From Chloroflexota bacterium (lineage in GTDB: Bacteria > Chloroflexota > Dehalococcoidia > Lucifugimonadales > JACPCL1), in NCBI GenBank assembly GCA_016179765.1, contig JACPCL010000016.1:1-37104 (forward strand): DNA of 37,104 bases. Direction: 5' to 3'. Below are positions 31,585-37,104 of this stretch, piece after piece. A program made the position numbers and the translations under genes. The first letter of the stretch is position 1. The number at the start of each line of letters is the position of its first letter. The notes under the pieces are model-generated. The model searched no databases. It was not told the origin of the DNA and saw only the letters and a list, made by a program, of their open reading frames with translations.

Positions 31585-33486
31585 ATGGCAACGGCGACTG
31601 GCGCATTACCTCGCTTCTTGCACCGTCCCACTACCTACAACGGGATCTGGAGCTGGGTGGTGACGGTGGACCATAAGCGCATTGGCGTCCTGTACGGCGC
31701 CAGCGCCCTTATCTTCTTCCTTCTTGGTGGCGTTGAAGCCCTCACCATCCGCACTCAGCTTATGCGGCCGGGGAGCACGGCGGTCAGCCCAGATGTCTTT
31801 AGTCAGCTCTTTACCATGCACGCGCTGACCATGATCTTCCTGGCCATAATGCCTTTGGGTGTGGCCTTCTTTAACCTGGTGGTGCCGCTGCAAATCGGCG
31901 CACGGGACGTGGCCTTCCCACGACTCAATGCCCTCAGCTACTGGGTTTTCCTCTTTGGCGGCGTGCTGCTGAACGCCGGTTGGGTCTTTGGCGGCGCCGC
32001 AGGGGATGGGTGGTTCGCCTACGCGCCCATCACCACCTCCACCTTCTCCCCAGGCCCGGGCATGAATTTCTACGTCCTGGGACTGCTCACCTTGGGTGTC
32101 TCCTCCGTGGCGGGTGCGCTGAACTTTGTGGTTACCATATTGAACATGCGGGCGCCGGGCATGACGCTCATGCGCATGCCGGTGTTCACGTGGATGGCGC
32201 TGGTCACCTCTTTTCTGCTCATAACCGCTATGCCGGTCATCACCATTGCACTGATTGAGCTGGGCTTTGACCGCTTCCTCGGCACCAACTTCTTCAACTC
32301 CGCCGCTGGCGGCGACCCCATCCTGTGGCAACACCTGTTCTGGGTCTTCGGCCACCCGGAAGTGTACATTCTGATCCTGCCGGCCATGGGCATCGTCTCT
32401 GAGGTTTTGCCCACCTTTTCCAAGAAGCCTCTCTTCGGATATCCCTTTGTGGTCTTCTCCGGCTTGTTCATTGGCGTGATGGGCTGGGGCGTGTGGAGCC
32501 ACCATATGTTCACTGTAGGCCTGGGGGCAGTGGCCAATGCGACCTTTGCCATTACCACCATGCTCATCGCCGTGCCTACCGGGGTTAAGATCTTCAACTG
32601 GCTTGGAACCCTTTGGGGCGGCTCCTTGGAGTTCAAAACGCCCATGCTTTTTGCCGTGGGATTCATTGCCCTCTTCATTATTGGGGGACTGAGCGGGGTA
32701 TCGCACGCCTCTCCTCCTTCGGACGCCCAACAGCAAGACACCTACTACATCGTTGCCCACATACACTATGTGCTGTTTGGGGGTGCTATCTTTGGCCTCT
32801 TTGCCGGCATTTACTACTGGTTCCCGAAATTCTCGGGCCGCATGCTCAACGAGGGCCTGGGCAAGCTACATTTCGCCCTGATGTTCTTTGGCATGAACGT
32901 GGCCTTTGGCCCCATGCACTGGCTTGGGCTAGATGGCATGCCCCGCCGGATCTATACCTACGACACAGCTATGGGATGGGACTTCTGGAACCTGGTTTCC
33001 TCTCTTGGCGCCTATGCCCTGGGCATTGGGACGCTGGTGTTTATCTGGAATACCGTGGCCACCCTGCGGAAACCTCACGATGCCCCCGCCGACCCCTGGG
33101 ATGGTCGGACCCTGGAGTGGGCTATACCTTCGCCACCGCCTATCTATAACTTCCGGGAGATTCCCCACGTCCACGCCAGGGACGACTTCTGGCATCAGAA
33201 GTACACTGAGGGGGCGGATGGCCGTGCGGTGCCCGTCCCCCGGGGCGGCGCGCATCAGCCGGCTGCCCAGTATGGGCAGGGTCATGAAGATACCCATGGC
33301 ATCCATATACCAGGCCTCTCCTACTTTCCTTTCATCACCGCCCTTGGCCTGGGCACGGCGGGGGCTGGCATTGCCCTTCAGCAGACTGCCTCTCTGGCTG
33401 GCGTCATCGTCATGGCAGTGGGGCTGTTGGTGCTTTTCTTTGGCGCCTACGGCTGGGCCTTTGAACCCGCCGGCCCAGAAGAGTAG
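31585..33486 (+). CDS. coxA: Cytochrome c oxidase subunit I
   Basis: A 633-residue haem-copper oxidase subunit. Ligands: low-spin haem a H79 and H394, haem a3 H392 (AHIHY), CuB H257, H306 and H307, with Y261 in GHPEVY crosslinked to H257. E259 in GHPEVY is the proton-channel glutamate of type A1 oxidases. Two additional C-terminal membrane segments (FPFITALGLG..., VIVMAVGLLVLFF) extend beyond the usual 12, as in other caa3 enzymes. It reduces oxygen to water and pumps protons. The GGAGG site precedes ATG 31585; gap from coxB is 58 bp. Confidence 0.97.
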   Translation: MATATGALPRFLHRPTTYNGIWSWVVTVDHKRIGVLYGASALIFFLLGGVEALTIRTQLMRPGSTAVSPDVFSQLFTMHALTMIFLAIMPLGVAFFNLVVPLQIGARDVAFPRLNALSYWVFLFGGVLLNAGWVFGGAAGDGWFAYAPITTSTFSPGPGMNFYVLGLLTLGVSSVAGALNFVVTILNMRAPGMTLMRMPVFTWMALVTSFLLITAMPVITIALIELGFDRFLGTNFFNSAAGGDPILWQHLFWVFGHPEVYILILPAMGIVSEVLPTFSKKPLFGYPFVVFSGLFIGVMGWGVWSHHMFTVGLGAVANATFAITTMLIAVPTGVKIFNWLGTLWGGSLEFKTPMLFAVGFIALFIIGGLSGVSHASPPSDAQQQDTYYIVAHIHYVLFGGAIFGLFAGIYYWFPKFSGRMLNEGLGKLHFALMFFGMNVAFGPMHWLGLDGMPRRIYTYDTAMGWDFWNLVSSLGAYALGIGTLVFIWNTVATLRKPHDAPADPWDGRTLEWAIPSPPPIYNFREIPHVHARDDFWHQKYTEGADGRAVPVPRGGAHQPAAQYGQGHEDTHGIHIPGLSYFPFITALGLGTAGAGIALQQTASLAGVIVMAVGLLVLFFGAYGWAFEPAGPEE

Positions 33487-33512
33487 ATAGCAGGACAGGA
33501 GTTCATCGCATA

Positions 33513-34124
33513 ATGGCAACGGCAAGCGCCCCCGCCGCGCATCCCGAGACCACCACGGGGCTGGACCACCGGAAGCTCCTCATGTGGGCGTTCCTGGGGT
33601 CCGACTGTCTCTTCTTCGGCTCTCTGGTGGCCACCTACCTTCTCTATCACGGCAAGAGCCTGACAGGACCGTACCCTTACGAGGTGTTCAACATCCCGTA
33701 CACCTCCGTCAGCGCCTTTGTCCTGCTGATGAGCAGCTTGACCATGGTGCTGGCCCTGGCGGCCATCCAGCGTGGCGACATGCGCGGGCTGAAGATATGG
33801 CTTCTGGCGACGGCCCTGCTTGGCTCCGTTTTTCTGGGCGGACAGTATTTTGAGTTCACCACCTTTGTGGAGCACGGGCTCACCATCAAGTCCAACCTCT
33901 TTGGTTCCACCTTCTTTACCCTTACCGGGTTCCACGGGTTGCATGTGACCGTTGGCGTGATCATCCTGCTCTCCTTCTGGGTGCAGGCGCTACGCAGCAA
34001 AATCAAGCCGGAGCAGCACCTGAACATTGAGCTAGCTGGCCTCTACTGGCACTTTGTGGACGTGGTGTGGATCGTCATCTTCACCGTGGTCTACCTGGTG
34101 GAAGCCCCGAACATCATCACCTAG
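33513..34124 (+). CDS. coxC: Cytochrome c oxidase subunit III
   Basis: A 203-residue membrane protein with about five helices. LLMWAFLGSDCLFFGSLVATYL near the start, the central GLTIKSNLFGSTFFTLTGFHGLHVTVGVI and the final LYWHFVDVVWIVIFTVVYL are the COX3 signatures. This short form lacks the first two helices of long COX3, as in many bacterial caa3 enzymes. It stabilises subunit I. CAGGAG is upstream of ATG 33513. The gene follows coxA by 26 bp. Confidence 0.95.
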   Translation: MATASAPAAHPETTTGLDHRKLLMWAFLGSDCLFFGSLVATYLLYHGKSLTGPYPYEVFNIPYTSVSAFVLLMSSLTMVLALAAIQRGDMRGLKIWLLATALLGSVFLGGQYFEFTTFVEHGLTIKSNLFGSTFFTLTGFHGLHVTVGVIILLSFWVQALRSKIKPEQHLNIELAGLYWHFVDVVWIVIFTVVYLVEAPNIIT

Positions 34125-34136
34125 GCAGGAGCAACC

Positions 34137-34439
34137 ATGGCAACCACAGCGCAACGACACGAGCAGGCCCATCCGACTCCAGCCAAATATGCGGCTATAG
34201 CGGTCATTCTTGCTCTCATTACCCTCGTTGAAGTGGGAGTTGTCTATGCGGGCGTTGGGGGCTTGCTGCTCCCCATCCTTATCGTCCTGTCCGCTACCAA
34301 GTTCGGGCTGGTGGCCATGTTCTACATGCACCTTAAGTTTGACCACAGGCTGTTCTCGGCCCTATTCGTCGGGGGCATCCTCTTGACGACGGCTATCCTT
34401 ATCGCCCTCATGTCCCTGTTCAGGGTTTTCTTTTCCTAG
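34137..34439 (+). CDS. coxD: Cytochrome c oxidase subunit IV (bacterial COX4-type)
   Basis: A 100-residue protein with three membrane segments (about 18-42, 44-65 and 73-97). The pattern ALITLVEVGVVYAGV and ATKFGLVAMFYMHLKFDHRLFS is that of the prokaryotic subunit IV family. It is the small fourth subunit of the oxidase. GCAGGAGCAACC precedes the ATG, 12 bp after coxC. Confidence 0.9.
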   Translation: MATTAQRHEQAHPTPAKYAAIAVILALITLVEVGVVYAGVGGLLLPILIVLSATKFGLVAMFYMHLKFDHRLFSALFVGGILLTTAILIALMSLFRVFFS

Positions 34440-34456
34440 ACGGCGCGAGGGGTGTT

Positions 34457-34681
34457 ATGCAAGAAAGACTGTTCTCTGCTTTCTGGGTCCCGGTGCTGGT
34501 AATCCTGTTGACCATAGGCGCGATTGTCGGCATAGGCGAGTTGTTGCTGGCCATGGCGGAAGCCAAAGAGGAGCTCTCCGGGGTGAAAGAGCCGTATGCG
34601 GTCATCGTAGCCACGGTCGTAGCCCTACTTATCCTTATCGGCGCAACCATTGCCGCTCGCTCCGGGCGCAAGGCGTCATAG
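34457..34681 (+). CDS. Small two-helix membrane protein in the caa3 operon
   Basis: A 74-residue protein with membrane segments at about 9-33 (FWVPVLVILLTIGAIVGIGELLL) and 46-66 (YAVIVATVVALLILIGATIAA), joined by a charged loop AEAKEELSGVKEP. It sits between coxD and ctaG with 17 and 25 bp gaps and a GAGGGG ribosome-binding site, so it is a real operon member. I do not know the family. An oxidase accessory or assembly subunit is a reasonable inference. Confidence 0.8.
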   Translation: MQERLFSAFWVPVLVILLTIGAIVGIGELLLAMAEAKEELSGVKEPYAVIVATVVALLILIGATIAARSGRKAS

Positions 34682-34706
34682 CTTTTCCCTCTAGTGTGGG
34701 TGTGGC

Positions 34707-35585
34707 ATGAACGGTGAGGCAGCCTCCTTTTCCTGGCTCCAGTGGCACTTTCATCTTGAGGTCGTCATTGTCCTGTTGCTGCTGGAAGGCGTGTACCTGT
34801 GGGGCGTTGGCCCACTGCGCAGGCGGTTCGGCTGGGCCGAGGAGGTTGAAGCAAAGCAGGTAGCCTGGTTCACAGGCGGCGTCATAGTGCTGTACATTGC
34901 GCTGACCTCCTCCATCCACGAGCTTGCCGACTCATTCCTCTTCAGCGCCCACATGGTCCAGCACCTGCTTCTGGTGCTGATTGCCCCGCCGATGCTGCTG
35001 GTAGGCACGCCTGGCTGGCTAATGCGTCCCATCTTCAGAAGTCAGCCCGTAAGGAGGGCGGTCCGGTTCGTTACCCATCCGCTGGCCGCCTTCCTGGTCT
35101 TTAACGCCATCCTAGGGATCTGGCACTTCCCTTTCCTATACGACCTCACGCTGCGTTCCCACGCACCCCACATCCTAGAGCACCTGCTGTTCATTGGGGG
35201 GGCCGTCATCGGCTGGTGGCCCATCCTGAGCCCGACGACTGAGGTGCCCCGGGCCAGCTATCCCATCCAGATTCTGTACCTATTTGGCATGTCTCTGCCG
35301 ATGGGCATCATTGGCGCGGCTATCACCTTTTCACCTCACGTGCTGTATCCCTGGTACGGCGCTGTCCCTCGCCTGTGGGGTATAAGCGCCACGACGGACC
35401 AGCAGGTGGCAGGCCTGATCATGAAGATTCCGGGCGCCCTCTTCTACCTGGTGTTCATGACCGCCATCTTCTTTGCCTGGTTCAACAAGGATGAAAGTGG
35501 GCAAGGGGAGACGGGCCTGGAGGAGCTGATAGGGCCAGAGGAGTCTCCCCAGGAGGCTGGGCGGCTCATGCCCCCTTTGCCTTGA
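34707..35585 (+). CDS. ctaG: CtaG-type cytochrome c oxidase assembly factor
   Basis: A 292-residue membrane protein with about seven helices of the caa3_CtaG family. HFHLEVVIVLLL near the start, SAHMVQHLLLVLIAPPMLLVGTP near 80-102 and HAPHILEHLLFIGGAVIGWWPIL near 152-174 contain the conserved histidines thought to bind copper for CuB insertion. It is the last gene of the operon. No clear ribosome-binding site is seen (GTGTGGC). The C-terminal tail is acidic and hydrophilic. Confidence 0.93.
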   Translation: MNGEAASFSWLQWHFHLEVVIVLLLLEGVYLWGVGPLRRRFGWAEEVEAKQVAWFTGGVIVLYIALTSSIHELADSFLFSAHMVQHLLLVLIAPPMLLVGTPGWLMRPIFRSQPVRRAVRFVTHPLAAFLVFNAILGIWHFPFLYDLTLRSHAPHILEHLLFIGGAVIGWWPILSPTTEVPRASYPIQILYLFGMSLPMGIIGAAITFSPHVLYPWYGAVPRLWGISATTDQQVAGLIMKIPGALFYLVFMTAIFFAWFNKDESGQGETGLEELIGPEESPQEAGRLMPPLP

Positions 35586-35641
35586 CGGGCCTGGATACGG
35601 ATGCTACAGTACGGATGGGGTTGGGGCCTTGCGAAAGGCAC

Positions 35642-35717
35642 AGGGGTGTAGCTCAGTTGGTAGAGCAGCGGTCTCCAAAACCGCAGGTCCGGGGTTCGAA
35701 TCCTCGCGCCCCTGCCA
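35642..35717 (+). tRNA. tRNA-Trp (CCA anticodon)
   Basis: The acceptor stem AGGGGTG pairs with CGCCCCT (35707-35713). The D-loop region TAGCTCAGTTGGTAGAGCA, the anticodon loop TCTCCAAAA with anticodon CCA, and GGTTCGAATCC are all present. Discriminator G, then an encoded CCA end (35715-35717). Confidence 0.95.
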
Positions 35718-35735
35718 ATCGCTTCCCACGGATAC

Positions 35736-35822
35736 GCCGAGGTGGTGGAATTGGCAGACACGCGGTCTTGAGGGGGCCGTGAGCTTCGGCTCGTAGGAGT
35801 TCAAGTCTCCTCCTCGGCACCA
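35736..35822 (+). tRNA. tRNA-Leu (GAG anticodon)
   Basis: A class II tRNA with a long variable arm. The acceptor GCCGAGG pairs with CCTCGGC (35812-35818). The anticodon stem CGGTC/GGCCG encloses TTGAGGG, so the anticodon is GAG. The variable arm contains GAGCTTCGGCTC. An encoded CCA follows the discriminator A. Confidence 0.94.
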
Positions 35823-35842
35823 CCTCCCTCTTCCTGTTTTCC

Positions 35843-35919
35843 GGCGACGTAGCCAAGTGGTCTAAGGCGGGGGTCTGCAAAACCCCTATTCGGCGGTTCG
35901 AATCCGCCCGTCGCCTCCA
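35843..35919 (+). tRNA. tRNA-Cys (GCA anticodon)
   Basis: The acceptor GGCGACG pairs with CGTCGCC (35909-35915). The anticodon loop is TCTGCAAAA with anticodon GCA, closed by GGGGG/CCCC. GGTTCGAATCC marks the T-loop. Discriminator T and an encoded CCA end complete it. Confidence 0.95.
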
Positions 35920-35957
35920 AGAACCGCGGCACATCGGTGGCCCAGGACTCAAAGGTA

Positions 35958-35990
35958 GGGGCGGCCTTTCAGGCCGCCCCTCGGTTTTGG
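35958..35990 (+). terminator. Terminator after the tRNA cluster
   Basis: Stem GGGGCGGCCT (35958-35967) and AGGCCGCCCC (35971-35980) with a TTC loop, followed by TCGGTTTTGG. It lies 38 bp after tRNA-Cys. Confidence 0.8.
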
Positions 35991-36047
35991 CCCTCGGAGC
36001 GACGTTGTTGCCCAAGGATGTAGGCGAGAATCAGGCAGTAGCACCTC

Positions 36048-36077
36048 TTGACAGAGTGGTGAATTGGGTAGTAGATT
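36048..36077 (+). promoter_or_regulatory. Promoter of the acyl-CoA dehydrogenase gene
   Basis: TTGACA (36048-36053), an 18-bp spacer and TAGATT (36072-36077). The leader would be about 85 nt, ending in GGAGGTG 4 bp before ATG 36172. No other gene is seen in 35920-36171. Confidence 0.55.
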
Positions 36078-36171
36078 AGCGACGGTGTAGGCCGCATTGG
36101 AGCGGGCTTTCAGTCCAAATGTTCTGAGAGCATCGCGGCCTGTTGCTTTGACTAGCAAAGGGAGGTGCCCT

Positions 36172-37104
36172 ATGGATTTTGGCTGGAGCAAAGACCAGGA
36201 TGCGCTACGCGCAGAGGTCCGCAGGTTCATTGCGGAGAACGTCACTGATGAAGTGGTCATGGAGCTTGAGGAGGGGTATGTTCCCCCTTCCGGTGAGCCG
36301 CAGAAGCGGGGTGCCCGCGGCCCCAAGGCTACGGCCCTGCGGAAGAAGATTGACGAGAAAGGGTGGCTGGGCATCACTTGGCCCAAGGAGTACGGCGGGG
36401 CAGGCAAAGACCGCCTGACCCAGTACATCGTGGAAGAGGAGTTTGCCCGCGTAGGCATGGGTGTTGGCGGCGGCGGCAGCGGCGCGCCAGCCATCATGGC
36501 CGCAGGCACCGAGGAGCAAAAGAAGTATTACATCCCCAAGATCATCAAGGGTGAGGTTACGTTGGCTCTGGGCTTCACCGAGCCCTCCGGCGGCGCCGAC
36601 CTGGCCTCCCTCCAGTGCCGCGCGGTAGAGGATGGCGACTTCTTCGTCATCAACGGCCAAAAGATTTTCACCTCCTCGGCCCACGTCTCTACCCACATCT
36701 ACATGATGGTGCGCACTGACCCTGACGCCCCCAAGCACCGGGGCATCTCCATCCTCATCTTCCCCATGGACACCCCGGGCATCACCGTGCGTCCCTTGTG
36801 GACGATCCAGAACGACCCTCAGGCTCCCGCTGGCACCACCTATGGCACCCGCAGAACCAACGAGACCTTCTTTGAGGACGTGCGCGTCCCCAAGAGCGCC
36901 CTGCTGGGGGAGAAGAACATGGGCTGGTACGTGGGCGCCATGGGCCTGAACCTGGACCGCGTGGGCGCTGGCCGGTACCTGATCTCTGTGCGCCGGGACG
37001 AAGATATCGTCAACTACTCCAAGGAGCACACCTTCAACGGGTACTCCATCAAGGAGGACGAGGCGATGCGGGACCGGATCGCCGATCTGTGGACGGAGGC
37101 TCAG
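36172..37104 (+). CDS. Acyl-CoA dehydrogenase, N-terminal and middle part (partial)
   Basis: 311 codons of an acyl-CoA dehydrogenase, open at the window end. The N-terminal helical domain (FGWSKDQDALRAEVRRF) is followed by GWLGITWPKEYGGAG (about 62-76), the FAD-binding signature ALGFTEPSGGADLASLQCRA (about 127-146) and the start of the C-terminal domain. The enzyme dehydrogenates acyl-CoA substrates and passes electrons to ETF. GGAGGTG precedes the ATG. The last 10 bases equal the first 10 of the window, and the protein continues in frame at base 11. It follows the tRNA cluster with its own promoter. Confidence 0.93.
   Translation, partial: MDFGWSKDQDALRAEVRRFIAENVTDEVVMELEEGYVPPSGEPQKRGARGPKATALRKKIDEKGWLGITWPKEYGGAGKDRLTQYIVEEEFARVGMGVGGGGSGAPAIMAAGTEEQKKYYIPKIIKGEVTLALGFTEPSGGADLASLQCRAVEDGDFFVINGQKIFTSSAHVSTHIYMMVRTDPDAPKHRGISILIFPMDTPGITVRPLWTIQNDPQAPAGTTYGTRRTNETFFEDVRVPKSALLGEKNMGWYVGAMGLNLDRVGAGRYLISVRRDEDIVNYSKEHTFNGYSIKEDEAMRDRIADLWTEAQ

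Noticed and set aside
1-37104. Plasmid or phage
   Set aside because: No replication, partition, integrase or capsid genes; contents are core metabolic genes, tRNAs and respiratory genes.

Overview
The window looks like chromosomal DNA from an aerobic, GC-rich bacterium, most likely a Chloroflexota lineage of the Dehalococcoidia/SAR202 type. This is inference from gene content: a caa3-type cytochrome c oxidase with a fused CtaA-CtaB haem A enzyme, an F420-type luciferase-like oxidoreductase, a divergent URO-D-family protein, a two-domain ThyX-like protein, GYD and Uma2 proteins, and many short palindromic repeats of the CCTAACCCC / GGGAAGGGGG kind between genes. No ribosomal RNA or other taxonomic marker is present.

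The two ends belong together. The last 10 bases equal the first 10, and joining them gives one uninterrupted 409-codon acyl-CoA dehydrogenase (36172 to the end, then 11 to 307). The contig is therefore either a circularised assembly (about 37,094 bp) or a segment broken at two near-identical paralogs. No replication, partition or phage gene is present, so a true plasmid is unlikely.

Layout. 1-2529: end of the acyl-CoA dehydrogenase and its terminator, a SAM methyltransferase, a tyrosine phosphatase-like protein, and TenA on the minus strand. 2530-5636: two paralogous 62-65 aa basic proteins flanking a URO-D-family gene, then a MobA-like nucleotidyltransferase and MsrA. 5764-10471: MgtC-family membrane protein, SirB1-like protein, ECF sigma factor with its RskA-type anti-sigma, an LLM oxidoreductase ended by a MITE, and a GYD protein. 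10478-14890: two-domain ThyX-like protein, membrane-anchored sulfite-oxidase-like molybdoenzyme, RsmI. 14897-19399: Nudix hydrolase, MetG, polyprenyl diphosphate synthase, a small hypothetical protein and a VapBC-like pair. 19516-24599: DUF971 remnant, a MITE, two-domain M16 peptidase, quinone oxidoreductase, MetF-like protein. 24686-27441: ABC exporter pair and a Uma2 protein. 27495-35585: haem-copper oxidase locus, with minus-strand ctaA-ctaB fusion and Sco1, and plus-strand coxB-coxA-coxC-coxD-small membrane protein-ctaG. 35642-35919: tRNA-Trp, tRNA-Leu and tRNA-Cys. 36172-end: acyl-CoA dehydrogenase.

The oxidase locus is the one clear functional unit: haem A synthesis (CtaA-CtaB), copper delivery (Sco1, CtaG) and the structural subunits, driven in opposite directions from a shared region with a strong promoter and a palindrome.

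The most unusual signals are a 128-bp MITE that entered the Sco1 signal peptide in frame (132 bp including the target duplication, 44 extra codons, no stop); other MITE-like elements sitting in CTAG/CTAA tetramers that form gene stop codons; and the pair of tiny basic proteins whose nucleotide differences are all synonymous across a 36-codon core.
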